Assembly (NCBI GenBank): GCA_026413225.1
Contig: CM048552.1
Location: 145,155,053-145,219,052, forward strand
Length of the DNA stretch: 64,000 bases
Direction: 5' to 3'
Origin: Otis tarda
Taxonomy: Eukaryota; Chordata; Aves; Otidiformes; Otididae
The notes beneath the pieces are model-generated. The model ran no database searches. It was given only the letters and a program-made list of their open reading frames with translations, and was not told where the DNA came from. Both the position numbers and the translations under genes were made by a program. Positions within the stretch are counted from its first letter, which is position 1, and every line of letters begins with the position of its first letter. Below, piece by piece: positions 45,401 through 54,885 of the stretch.

Positions 45401-48067
45401 CTCAAATGGCTTTAGATGCCTATTTTAGGCAACGAAATACCTCTCGTAATCAACACAGCCAAATGAGCCTGAAGAGTTATTCAACTTTAGGGTAAGCTGA
45501 ACAGTTACCTAGGTGCCACTGAATATTAGTAGTGACTACACCTCCACTGATGACAGCAGTAACTTAAGACACCTACTCACAGAAAGACACTGAAATTCAG
45601 ATGTCTACAAGGCACAGCTACATCCTACTGCTAACTTTTAGATAGCCAAACTGTGTCTATAAGCTAATGTTCACTCTGTCCTATTTGAGTTGTTTCTATA
45701 CAGAGGCTGGATTTTAAATATGTGGATTCATTTGTTATTTTTTGTTTTGTTGATTTTTGTTTTAAGAAAATGGACCAACTTTATAGCATACTACGCTATA
45801 AGAATATGAGCACATGAATCACCAACTCCAGCATAATTGAGAATGACAGTTTAAAGAGCACCAGCAGCTTTCTGTTAACTGTTTCAGTGAATGTTTTCCT
45901 TGATAATACATCATTCCACAGCAGAAAAGCACTTAAGCACATCGTTAGCATTAAGCATAAATTTAACACCCACTGACTTTAATGACAACTAAGTAATGTG
46001 CTTAATTGCTTTGTTGAACTATAGCCAACAGGAGTTGGAAGAAGATAAAGGCAAAGGAGAAATGTTGCTACTCTAGAAAACCTGGGTTTTTTTCCGAAAT
46101 CTATAGTTGTATATTTTGCTACAAGACAAAGAAGGGCTAAAATTTTGAATGGGATCTGTCTTTTGGAACAGATATATTCTAAACCAAATCTGAATTTAAG
46201 AAAGGTGTCTCAGAATTCTTTGACTCGTATTACAAAGGTATTGTATATACTTACTAGCAATCACTTCAGCAATCCAAAAACCTGAAATACGAGATCTCTT
46301 TCACACAGTGAGACTGTATTTTTTAACTCTATGTTCTATGAACACAGTTCTATGAACTCCTGTAATTAACGCTGATAACAGGAAACTTTCCTTTAAATAA
46401 ATGGCTTTGGAAGACTATCATCATGATGATAAAATGCAATTCATATTTCAGTCTCTTTATCTGTCATAAGCAAGTCATTGCCTCTAAATCTGCAGATGAC
46501 TGCAGTGATTTAATTCTACATTTAAACCTTTGTAACTACACTCTCACATCCTTGCCAGTAATTCCAGTCTATGAGCTGCCAATCACTGATATGCTCTAGG
46601 AAAAGGACATTTCTATCTGTGTTTTTCCTGTTTCTGAGATATCACTGTAAATTGAGACAAAGGGACACAGCTCTTGCAAATCTCCTAAGGAGACCATGAG
46701 GTAGAATAGCTAAGTCAGGCAAGCCATATTGTGCAGAACAAAAGCAGCTCCGTTTTCACTAGTGTAGGTACACCAACATGACAGAAGGTATTATGTAAGT
46801 GTTGTGGTTTTGTTTGGTGAGGGGGGGGCTAAGGTTGTAGCTTCTGTAGGAAACTGCTAGAAGTCGCTCCCCTTTGTTCAGTGGACTTGGCCAGGCCTAG
46901 GGCGGACCCGCTGCTGGCCCAGGCCGAGCCGATTGGTAGCAGAATGTCCCACGATAACGCCTCTGCGATAACGTATTTAAGGGGAAAACAGAAAAAAAAA
47001 GAGAAGAGAAGATGTGAAGAAGCTGAGCGGGGGCAGAGGCGCAGAGGGGGAGACGCAGGCCTCATGGGCCAATCGGGGCTGAACTACGACAGTAAGCAAA
47101 GCAGAAAGGAAAAAAAGGACCAAATCAAACAGGACCAATTCATCCATACTAGATGCTAGGGGCATGCAATCCAAAATCATCATAATGTAGGCAGTCCTAT
47201 CAACCCACCAGGATTTTGAGTGCTGCAGTCTGCGTACACATCTGAACAGCAAGAGACATTCTAACAAAGTCCACATAGCACAGGTGGTTGACCATAACAA
47301 GCCAAACGCAGAACATTTTTCCAGTCTGTACAGGGGCTGTGGATCATCAGACACTTTCCTACAGGCTTAGGAGGGTTTGCCCAGAGTTGACAAATGACTG
47401 GTACTGTGTAAAATGTTCGTGCAAGCTCACTGGCACATTTTAAATAGCCACTTTAAAACTATCAAAAACAGAGAAAGGTGAATGTAAAGAAACTGTTACA
47501 GTTCCACTGTGCAGTGAGAGGCTCTGAAAAGGCAGTACAAAAATGTCGATACTCTTTATACACTACAAATGTTCCCTATCACAGGAACTAGGCAATTTGA
47601 AGAGGCTACTTAAAAAATAAATAAATAAAAAAACCCAAACCAAACAAAAACCCACAACTTCCTGAGACACTGCATGGCACTGGGAGTATCCCTTTTTCTC
47701 CAAATCCCACAGACTCTGTGGGAAGCACAGACCCTGCTACCTGCGTGGTGACTTGAGAAAGAGGTTTCTCCTTAATGAGTTGGTGTAATTCCCACTGACA
47801 CGAAAATGGGTTTTATTCCTGAGGTAATACAGATTTTGGTTCCAACACCATAAGCCATGACAACCTTCCTGTTGCCATCTCTTCTGTACTTTGGATATAT
47901 ATTGTTAAGTCAGTTAAGTGTACTGGGTCAACACTCCTCTTGACTGCGATTAAAGGAATATATTACCTGATACAGCCATTTTCAATCCTTTCAATATCTT
48001 CATCAGTAGTTCTGACAGATAGTCTGTGCATACCAGGGTATGAGTGCTGGGTGTTGATTTTTGCCAT
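26030..48067 (-). CDS. CNGA3: CNGA3, cone cyclic-nucleotide-gated channel alpha subunit
   Basis: Pore-forming subunit of the cGMP-gated cation channel of cone outer segments, which closes when light lowers cGMP. Eight coding exons on the minus strand (47967-48067, 41023-41118, 37827-38006, 36135-36188, 32024-32165, 29961-30068, 28968-29074, 26030-27438) encode about 731 residues if one extra base in coding exon 5 is discounted. The human protein has 694. Order: variable N-terminus, Lys/Glu-rich tract (about 145-190), S1-S4 (about 199-330), S5, pore with Thr-Ile-Gly-Glu-Thr-Pro-Pro-Pro (Glu near 396), S6, C-linker, cyclic-nucleotide-binding domain (Phe-Gly-Glu-Ile-Ser near 565, Arg-Arg-Thr-Ala near 582), and a leucine-zipper coiled coil (about 634-668). 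Tyr-Trp-Ser-Thr-Leu-Thr-Leu-Thr before the filter and near-identity to human CNGA3 from S4 onward separate it from CNGA1 and CNGA2. The one oddity is the frame of exon 5. Confidence 0.97.
27439..28967 (-). other. CNGA3: CNGA3 intron
   Basis: 1.5 kb AT-rich intron between coding exons 7 and 8. No repeats or exons were recognised. Confidence 0.9.
28968..29074 (-). CDS. CNGA3: CNGA3 coding exon 7 (S2)
   Basis: 107 nt with a TTCTTTAG acceptor and GTGAGT donor. It completes the split Arg codon, then encodes Ala-Cys-Phe-Asp-Glu-Leu-Gln and transmembrane segment S2 up to Phe-Arg-Thr. It exits after one base of a glycine codon that continues into exon 8. Confidence 0.98.
29075..29960 (-). other. CNGA3: CNGA3 intron with poly-A tract
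   Basis: 886-bp intron. It contains a 23-base A homopolymer at 29765-29787 on the plus strand and no other notable element. Confidence 0.88.
29765..29787. repeat. Poly-A tract (23)
   Basis: The longest homopolymer in the window. No retrotransposon body is attached to it. Confidence 0.9.
29961..30068 (-). CDS. CNGA3: CNGA3 coding exon 6 (S1)
   Basis: 108 nt after a TTACTTTCCAG acceptor, with a GTAAGG donor. It encodes [15 protein letters not shown] and segment S1. Both ends split codons in the same phase, so the exon could be skipped without a frameshift. Confidence 0.98.
30069..32023 (-). other. CNGA3: CNGA3 intron
   Basis: About 2.0 kb of AT-rich sequence between coding exons 5 and 6. Nothing further was recognised. 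A 64-codon frame on the opposite strand at 30734-30928 resembles no known protein. Confidence 0.88.
32024..32165 (-). CDS. CNGA3: CNGA3 coding exon 5, Lys/Glu/Asp-rich, one base out of phase
   Basis: It lies between a TTGTACAG acceptor and GTAAGT donor. It is almost pure purine on the coding strand and encodes a highly charged tract between the N-terminal domain and S1, ending in three Asp-Asp-Lys-Lys-type repeats. As assembled it is 142 nt. The neighbours need a multiple of three. Read from the acceptor in phase, it gives Lys-Lys-Glu-Glu-type sequence, then falls out of frame and meets TGA. The frame needed to join exon 6 gives Lys-Glu-Glu-Lys-Lys in the second half. The switch falls near 32092-32096, where an AAAA run would restore phase if it were AAA. 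An alternative acceptor 7 nt inside the exon would also restore phase but gives an Arg-rich start. Confidence 0.85.
32166..36134 (-). other. CNGA3: CNGA3 intron with CR1 copy
   Basis: 4.0 kb intron. The only recognised element is the CR1 copy at 32627-33081, which lies antisense to CNGA3. The rest is AT-rich with no coding evidence. Confidence 0.88.
32627..33081 (+). mobile_element. CR1 LINE 3' fragment
   Basis: A 455-bp 5'-truncated CR1 with the C-terminal part of the ORF2 frame still open for about 120 codons. It ends in three imperfect 8-bp ATTCTATG units, the hallmark CR1 tail. Little decay suggests a fairly recent copy. It lies in a CNGA3 intron, opposite to the gene. Confidence 0.96.
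36135..36188 (-). CDS. CNGA3: CNGA3 coding exon 4
   Basis: A 54-nt exon with a CTTGCTGCAG acceptor and GTAAGT donor. It encodes [17 protein letters not shown], which lines up with human Trp-Pro-Leu-Ala-Lys-Cys-Asn-Thr-Asn-Thr-Ser-Asn-Asn-Thr-Glu-Glu. Phase is 2 on both sides. Confidence 0.95.
36189..37826 (-). other. CNGA3: CNGA3 intron
   Basis: 1.6 kb intron. No repeats or further exons were recognised. Confidence 0.9.
37827..38006 (-). CDS. CNGA3: CNGA3 coding exon 3
   Basis: 180 nt after a TCCATGCAG acceptor, with a GTAAGA donor. It encodes Leu-Ser-Arg-Phe-Val, then [17 protein letters not shown]. This aligns with the human N-terminal region Arg-Trp-Ala-Ala-Arg-His-Val-His-His-Gln-Asp-Gln-Gly-Pro-Asp-Ser-Phe. 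Phase is 2 on both sides. Confidence 0.97.
38007..41022 (-). other. CNGA3: CNGA3 intron
   Basis: 3.0 kb AT-rich intron. Nothing was recognised in it. Confidence 0.85.
41023..41118 (-). CDS. CNGA3: CNGA3 coding exon 2 (predicted, divergent)
   Basis: 96 nt between a CTGCACACCAG acceptor and a GTAGGA donor on the minus strand. It completes an Arg codon from exon 1, encodes 31 residues ([19 protein letters not shown]) and ends in the phase exon 3 needs. The human protein has a comparable variable exon here with a Gly-Ile-Ala-Met-Glu-Thr-Arg-Gly-Leu-Ala-Asp stretch. Including it brings the total near 731, close to the chick cone channel as I recall it (about 735). Similarity is weak, so this rests on phase, splice sites and position. 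It is skippable in frame. Confidence 0.72.
43380..43683 (-). other. Unassigned open stretch, possible decayed pseudogene
   Basis: About 100 minus-strand codons without a stop follow an in-frame TAG upstream. They contain an amphipathic-looking run ([13 protein letters not shown]). I do not recognise the protein. No splice sites consistent with CNGA3 flank it in the right phase. It may be a fragment of an old processed pseudogene or chance. Confidence 0.2.
45927..46011. repeat. Inverted-repeat relic (MITE-like)
   Basis: Two 16-nt arms, AAGCACTTAAGCACAT at 45927-45942 and ATGTGCTTAATTGCTT at 45996-46011, are reverse complements with one mismatch, separated by 53 nt. The wording resembles an old palindromic repeat common in turtle, crocodile and bird genomes. 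I cannot assign the family from memory with certainty. Confidence 0.5.
46800..47160 (+). mobile_element. ERVL-like LTR (solo or partial)
   Basis: GC-richer block starting TGTTGTGG, with a promoter-like TATTTAA box at 46974-46980 followed by a purine-rich leader. This layout matches avian ERVL-type LTRs, where a 'gataacg..tatttaag' core precedes the transcription start. No retroviral coding sequence follows. The right boundary is uncertain. It lies antisense to CNGA3 inside an intron. Confidence 0.6.
47967..48067 (-). CDS. CNGA3: CNGA3 coding exon 1 with start codon
   Basis: ATG at 48065-48067 in context GCAAAATGG. It encodes Met-Ala-Lys-Ile-Asn-Thr-Gln, then [12 protein letters not shown]. 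The human protein starts Met-Ala-Lys-Ile-Asn-Thr-Gln and has Lys-Thr-Ser-Asp-Arg-Asp-Leu-Asn-Arg-Ala-Glu-Asn-Gly at the matching place. The donor is GTAATA after two bases of an Arg codon. The exon extends 31 nt into 5' UTR to 48098, after a T-rich tract ending CCCATTTCAG. Confidence 0.96.
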
Positions 48068-51000
48068 TTTGCTTCACATATCAACATCTATATTACAGCT
48101 GAAATGGGAAAAAAAAAACCAAACATTTTGTGAAGGCTGAAAAAGAAATGTGCTTGGTACTTAAAAAGACTGATTTATTAAAACAATGGAACGGTAAAAA
48201 GCAAATTCAACCATTTGAAGAATAGTCAGTGATATTTACACATACAATGTGGTACCCGTTTCTTGATTTATTTGCACTAGATAGAAAAAAGTCCTAGTAA
48301 AAGTGTAACAAAGAAAATTCATCATGACTAAAGAAAAAGGTTACATGACGTTATATTCTTCTTAGTCTCTGGGCTTTCTGAATACCCATCACTGTCATAC
48401 CCATTATCCATGGTGGAACTGCATTTAATATCTCAGCAAAGGAATGTTACAGTTAGAAAGCCAACCAAAAAAAGCTGGGTAATACATGTGCTAGGACAAC
48501 TCATTCCACTTTAAGTTGATCCCCTTGTGCTAATTTTTATCTCTTTTACGATTAAGTTTTATTCTGAAAATGCATATTAACCAAGCAGATAACTAATGAA
48601 ATGTATCCCTCAGTTAATATAGGCTGTGTGTTAACTCTGTATTATCTAAACTCTGCACTAAACACATCTTAGGTATTTTCTCATTTATTTTCAGATGTCA
48701 TTTTTGTTATAATGCTTCAAGACAAGCTCTGCTAAGATATTTAGCAGCCCAGCTCCTACAAGATGTAGGAAATTCACTTAAATGCCTTTCCAGATTTGGC
48801 CTTCAATGCCTTAGCAACATTAGTAAGTCAAATTCATATCACATCTATCCCTGCTAAACAGGTTTTAAGACTCAAGACAAATGTCTCTAAAAATGAGGGA
48901 CTGAAAGGTCGTCCATGAAAGTTCTGAATTTTGAAATTTTTTTTTAAGTTTTGAAACTCCAATCAGGAACCTTTTTTGTTTGAGATATGACTAGAATTAA
49001 ATTCTTTTGGGATCATTCAACTACCTCAGAACTTCTGCTGTCCCTTTTTCACCTGTAATCCTCTGTCTCACTGACCATACAACGTGTAGCTTTAGCAGCA
49101 AATGAAACACAGATCTTACAGAAACTAACATTCTGCCCTGAATTATTCCTGAAGCAAAGCGCACAATCCATAATTAGGTCTATGTTACACATTCAGTTTC
49201 TTAAAAAACAGATACTTGATTTGCCCTCCACTTAATTCCCAGAGCACTAAAGGGAATCTTACATAACTTTTAAAATTATTTAATATATTTCAAAATATAA
49301 AATAGGTTAACTTAATTTTTTAATCCAGACATAATTAAATATAGTCTAGAAATGACCGTAGGGCATCATTTAACACCTGGAAATCTGGTTAGTAGTCCCC
49401 ATTTCTAATTTTATCTCAGTGCAAGTAACTTGCTGTATAACTGTGTCTCCTCTTAAACTGAGCCTTGTGCATACTGATTAACTTAAGCTTTACTGGGGAA
49501 AAAAAAATGGCCTTTTTATGACACATTGGTATATATATATAAAAAAGAGGGTCTTTCAACCCGCTTTCAGATTTGAATGTTCACTCAGAAGAATTAATTC
49601 CTAAAGTGCTGATCGTTTATGCTAAAAACATGACTAAGTATAAAAATATTAACTGGCACAGTCTCACAAAAGGAATGTTTGTGAGAATGTTTTGTCTGTT
49701 CAAAAAAACAACTGCCAAATTATTTCTATCTTTCTGTTAATGTAGATCCATTATAAATATCAATAAATATGATTTATTTTAGAATGAGTCAGCCTTCGAA
49801 AGACAAACATGGATATTAATAAATTAACTAGCCAAACGAATACGTTCAAAATAGGTATTTTGCCAAAAATATCTAATTTCCAGGAATTTTTTTCATAAAT
49901 CATTTTTAGTTATAATTACTGCTTCCATTACATACTCTGTTACACAGAATTAGAGAGATGACACACAATAGTGCTTTGGTGATGAGAACATTTATTTTGC
50001 TGTAACTGAGTATTAAGGTAACTCCCATTTCTCATATATTAATTTGAACATAATTCAAGGTAAGAAGAAAACGGTTTTTTTTTTCCTTATTACTGATTTC
50101 TTCAAAGTTCAGCTTGCCAAAATCTGCAAAAGTAGCCTACAATTTACACTCTCTCTCACTGCCCAGGTTCCAAGACTTGAAGTTCCAATGGGAGGCTGCA
50201 AAGCTGTCACAGCCACTTCATTTAAAAACAGAGCCGCATGCCTCCTGCTGACAAATTGTTATGCACATTAAAGTAAGACACAGTAGCATATTGCTTCTTC
50301 CTACTAATAGTTGCTCTTGCTATTTCATTTACGCTGCTTTGAGCTATACTAAGTCTCATGAAAGACAACTTTTAAGAGTAAGGGGGCACCAGCTGCTTGG
50401 ATTTTACTGCTCCATCTAGTCCCTCCTCTCCTTTATAGCTCAGCCAAGTAATTCTAGTTTTTTTAGAAATCAAAATAGAACTCTCTATCACATTGCAGAA
50501 GAGAGAGGCAGATGGTCACTCTTGCACTGAACAGCATCATGTAGTCCCCATGTACCTCAATTAAATTTCCACTTTATTCTAGTTCCAGGTTTTTAAAAGT
50601 TTGATGGTGGGAAAAACAGAATGATTCATAAGATAAGTAACAAACCATTAATTTTTTTTCTAAGGATGTATTTCCAACACAAAGTTAGTACTAAGATCTC
50701 AACTAGTTCTACCACCTAACACAGCAATAACCTTGTCGTCATTTCTGGTGATACACAATCAGATTGATGTCTGTCTACAGCAGTTCTTAAATAAGGGTCA
50801 CCTGGTTCATAACCTGCCACAAAATAAAACCTCTTTTAAAACTATAAAAGTATGAGATAATAAAAACCTTCTGAAGTCTAGGGCTGATGGAGATAGTTTG
50901 CTATCAACAACGTGTAGTATCTCACTGAAAAGACATATTGCTTTTTAACCTGGAGAGTAGAGAAGAATGCCTTTCTATATTTCAAACAGTGTAGGTGGAT

Positions 51001-51189
51001 TTCCAGACCTGTCATTTCTGCATCAGTTCCTGAAAGTTTGTTAAAAACCATTAAGTATAGTATTTATTTAAACTTCAAACTGAAATGGCTTCTCCAGATG
51101 TTATAATCTCCTGAAACTAGATATTACAGTCTGGAATTAAACACTACTAATAGATAGTGGAATTAGATATTCATAATCTCCTGGAATGG

Positions 51190-51965
51190 TTTGAGTATGC
51201 CAGTGGAGCAATGAGGACAGGAAACAGTTGTATACCTAGACTTCCAAAAACTATGTCACTAAAGAAACAAAACAAATCATAGGATATGAAACCAAACACT
51301 ATTTCAGATGGAAAACCAGCTTCTTAGGAGATAGAAAGCAAGAACAGAACGAAACGGTCACCTTTGCCACTGCAAAAGTTTAAGAACAATATTCCTCAGG
51401 GTTCCACAGGAAAACCTCTCCTTAATGATGCTGATTAAAAGAATGAGCCGTGAGACAACAGGATCTCAGGATGACAAAAAGTACTAGGGGCAGGAGAAAC
51501 AGAAGAGGAGCGCAATGAACTTCAGGGTAACCCCCATCAACTAGATTTATTTCTCAATTTCATGGCTAGTGATGTTCCATGTAGGCAAATGGAAATCAAT
51601 GAATACTGGCAAAAAGCATATAACCTACTATCTTATATGCTTCCAAATTAACCGTATGCTCTCAGAAAGGGAACCTGAACACTATATATGCACACCTCAG
51701 TGCAAGGCAGGCTTGCTGACACTATAGCTAACAAGGTGAAGGGATGGATACACAGAAAGTGTTAATGACACAAAGAACACTAAAACTGCTCCATGAAACA
51801 ACTTATCTGGAACACTACTCGTCCTCCTCTTAAACAGAAAGATATTGCAAAATAAAAGCATGGCAAGAATGATTAAGGACATCGAAAAGTAAGGAAAAAA
51901 ATAACAGGGCTTGCTCACCCTAGAAAGGCAAAGAATAAGAAGCTATAAAATAAAAAATATGTAGG
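51190..51965 (+). mobile_element. Ancient decayed CR1 LINE
   Basis: Heavily mutated sequence that still follows CR1 order: a 'tacctagacttcc' region, a 'ggttccacaggaa'-like region and, near 51890-51940, a 'gcttgctcaccctagaaaggc' counterpart of the young copies' 'gctgttcagcctggagaag'. Many indels destroy the frame. It is much older than its neighbour at 52.4 kb and lies in the opposite orientation. Confidence 0.55.
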
Positions 51966-52371
51966 CAAAACTGGAGCTCATTTCAGAGCTCTTACAATGA
52001 TTTCAGCTGTAAAATCAAAATTCAATATATAGTGTGGTCTGAATTCCTATTCTGCACTAGAATGGAGGAAAGGAGGAGCAAAAAATTTCACAGAAATACA
52101 ACCCTACTATTAAGTAATAAAATGCATTAATATACTTTTGGAAGGAGGTAGGAAGAGTGGACTAAGGTTCATTATTAAATTGTGCCATGCATGCTCAGCT
52201 GTGATAGAGAGAGCTAGAACAAAGAACTGGTAAAAACAAATAATGCAGTAATTTGGGTAGAGCACAGGTGGTGAGACCTCCTGAAGCAACATAGTTTGGC
52301 TCCGCATGAAGCACATAAAAATCTGACAAATTACTGGCTTTCTGATAAAGGAGAAATATTTGTTAGAATGA

Positions 52372-53812
52372 TATAATCACAGAATAGTTAGGATTAGAAA
52401 GGACCTTTAAAGGTCATCCAGTCCAGCCCCCCTGCAAGAAGCAGGGACATCTCCAACCAGATCAGGTTGCTCAGAGCCCTGTCCAACCGGGCCTTGAATG
52501 TTCCCAGGGATGGGGCATCAAACACCTCTCTGGGCAACCTGTTCCAGTGTTCCACCACCCTCAGTGTAAAAAAATTCTTCCTTATGTCTAATCTAAATCT
52601 ACCGTCTTCCAGTTTAAAATCCTATTGCAACAGGCCCGTTTCTCCCCATCTTTCTTATAAGCCCCCTTTAGGAACTGGAAGGCCACTATAAGATCTCCCC
52701 AGAGCCTTCTCTTTTCTAGGCTGAATAGCCACAACTCTCTCAGCCTGTCCTCATAGGAGAGGTGCTCCAGCCCTCTGGTCATCTTCGTCGCCCTCGTCAG
52801 GACTCACTCCAACAGGTCCATGTCTTTATGTTGAAGGCACCAGAACTGAACACAATACTCCAGGTGGGGTCTCATGAGAGTGGAGTAGAGGGAGAGAATC
52901 ACCTCCCCTGACCTGCTGGCCACGCTTCTTTCGATGCAGCCCAGGATGTTCCTGGCCTTCTGGGCTGCAAGCACACATTGCCTCATGTTGAGCTTCTCAT
53001 CCATCACCACCCCCAAATCCTTCTCAGGGCTGCTGTCAATCCATTCTCCGCCCAACCTGTATTTGTGCTTGGGATTGCCTCAGTCCATGTGCAGGACCTT
53101 GCACTCGGCCTTGTTGAACTTCATGAGGTTCGCACAAGTCCATCTCTCAAACCTGTCAAGGCATCCTTTTCCTCCAGCATGTCGACCGCACCACACAGAC
53201 TGGTGTCAGTGGTGAACTTGCTGAGGGTGCACTCTATCCCGCTATCCCTGTTGCTGACAAAGATGTTAAATAGCGCTGGTCCCAATACCAACCCGTAAGG
53301 AATGCCACTCATCACCAATCTGCACTTAAACATCAAGCCATTGACTGCAACTCTTTAAGTACGATCATCCAGACAATTCTTTATCCGCCAAGTGGTCTGT
53401 CCACCAAATTCGGGTCTCTCCAGTTTAGAGATAAGGACGTCATGTGGGAGAATGTCAAATGCTTCACACGAGTTCAGATAGATGACGTCAGTTGCTCTTC
53501 CCTTATCCACCAACACTGTAACCCCATTGTAGAAGGCCACCAAATTGGTAAGGCACGATTTGGCTTCAGTGAAGCCATGCTGGCTGTCACCAGTCACCTA
53601 CTTATTTTCCATGTGCCTTAGCACTGTTTCCAAGAGGATCTGCTCCACAATCTTGCCAGGCACAGAGGTGAGACCGACTGGCCTGTATTTCCCTGGGTCT
53701 TCCTTACTTCCCTTTTTAAAAAGGGAGGATATATTACCCCTTTTCCATTCAGTGTGAACTTCACCTAACTGCCACAACTTCTCAAATATGATGCATAGTG
53801 ACTTAGCAACTT
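52372..53812 (-). mobile_element. CR1 LINE, 5'-truncated, with reverse-transcriptase remnants
   Basis: 1.44 kb minus-oriented CR1. It begins at its 3' tail (52372) and runs back through the 3' UTR and much of ORF2. Recognisable reverse-transcriptase peptides are at 53355-53597 ([14 protein letters not shown]) and 53598-53852 (Gly-Lys-Tyr-Arg-Pro-Val-Gly-Leu-Thr). Frames are broken between these blocks, and the Tyr-x-Asp-Asp catalytic site is not intact (53121-53336 has decayed sequence there). It is inactive. Confidence 0.95.
53355..53597 (-). pseudogene. CR1 ORF2 reverse-transcriptase fragment
   Basis: 80 codons matching the CR1 reverse-transcriptase palm region, including Cys-Leu-Thr-Asn-Leu-Val-Ala-Phe-Tyr and a Tyr-Leu-Asn-x-x-Glu-Ala-Phe-Asp counterpart of the first catalytic aspartate motif (Asp replaced by Asn). 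It is a remnant of a selfish element, not a host gene. Confidence 0.85.
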
Positions 53813-54378
53813 CATAGAATAGTTTGAGTTGGAAGGCACCTTTAAAGGTCATCTAGTCCAACTCCCCTGCAAGAAGCAGGGACATCTCCAACCAGATCAG
53901 GTTGCTAAGAGTACTGTCCAACCTGGCCTTCAATTTTTCCAGGGATGCGGCATCAACCACCTCTCTGGGCAACCTGTCCCAGTGTTTCACCACCCTCAGT
54001 GTAAAAAATTTTTTCCTTATATCCAGTCTGAATCTATCTCCTTCTGTTTTAAAATCATTACCCCTACTCCTATCATAATAGGCCCTGCTAAAGAGTTTCT
54101 CCCTGTCTTTTTTATAAGCCCCCTTTAGGTACTGGAAGGCCACTATCAGGTCTCCCTGGAGCCTTCTCTTCTCCAGGCTGAACAGCCCCAACTCTCTCAG
54201 CTTGTGCTCATAGGAGAGGTGCTCCAGCCCTCTGATCATCTTCGTGGCTCTCCTCAAGACTCGCTCCAACAGATCCATGTCCTTCTTATGTTGGGGGCTC
54301 CAGAGCTGAACACAGTACTTCAGATCGGGCCTCACGAGAGTGGAGTAGAGGGGCGGAATCATCTCCCCAGGAGAAACC
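53813..54378 (-). mobile_element. Second CR1 LINE 3' fragment
   Basis: A separate CR1 copy whose 3' tail abuts the previous one at 53812/53813. Its ORF2 C-terminus stays open for roughly 170 codons. It breaks off near 54378, where ERV-like sequence begins. Two CR1 3' ends in the same orientation back to back mean two insertions. Confidence 0.93.
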
Positions 54379-54885
54379 TGCTCCAGCATGAGTCCTCCAT
54401 GGGCCACAGTTCCTGATAGGAGAACCTGTTCCTGCATGGGCTCCTCTCCACTGGCTGCAGTTTCCTTCAGGAAATATCTACTTATTCCACCACGGAGTCC
54501 TCCACAGTGGATATCTGCTGAGGACCAGCATGGTCCTCTCTGTGGGCTGCAGGGGAATCTCTGCTCCGGCACCTGGAACAACACCTCCCCTCCTTCTTCT
54601 CTGACCTTGGCGTCTGCAGAGCTGTCTCTCACAATTTATTTTTTTTTCGTTAGTCCACTAACACTGCCTGTGTGGCATTTTACCCTTTCTTAAATACATT
54701 TTCCCTGAGGCACCATCGTGGTGGCTGAGTGGCTCAGCCATGCCCTGCAGTGGGTCCATTGGAGTCGGCTAGAACCAGCTGTATCTAGCACAGGGCAGCC
54801 CCGGCCTCTCCTCACAGGGGCCCCTGAAGCCCCCCTGCAGCACCTGGGCACCTGCACCCAATGCGAGTAGATATCTACAACACAC
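54379..54885 (-). mobile_element. ERVL-like LTR plus leader fragment
   Basis: Minus-oriented. It starts near 54882 with TGTTGTAG and contains a TATTTAA box at 54690-54696. It then runs into a leader with the 'ctctgcagacgccaaggtcag' type motif and several 'cccatggagga'-like repeats, typical of the 5' leader of avian ERVL-related proviruses. It ends at the CR1 junction near 54379. No gag, pol or env coding sequence was recognised here. Confidence 0.65.

Larger units (their letters stand above)
41119..47966 (-). other. CNGA3: CNGA3 intron with LTR and ancient repeats
   Basis: 6.8 kb intron. It contains an inverted-repeat relic at 45927-46011, an ERVL-like LTR at about 46800-47160 and a stop-free stretch of unknown origin at 43380-43683 (minus). 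Sequence near 45110-45600 may be another very old repeat, but I cannot name a family. Confidence 0.8.

Noticed and set aside
53853-54632. 259-codon minus-strand frame as a host gene
   Set aside because: It fuses ERV-like leader sequence to the CR1 ORF2 C-terminus across a repeat junction. Both parts are transposable-element sequence.
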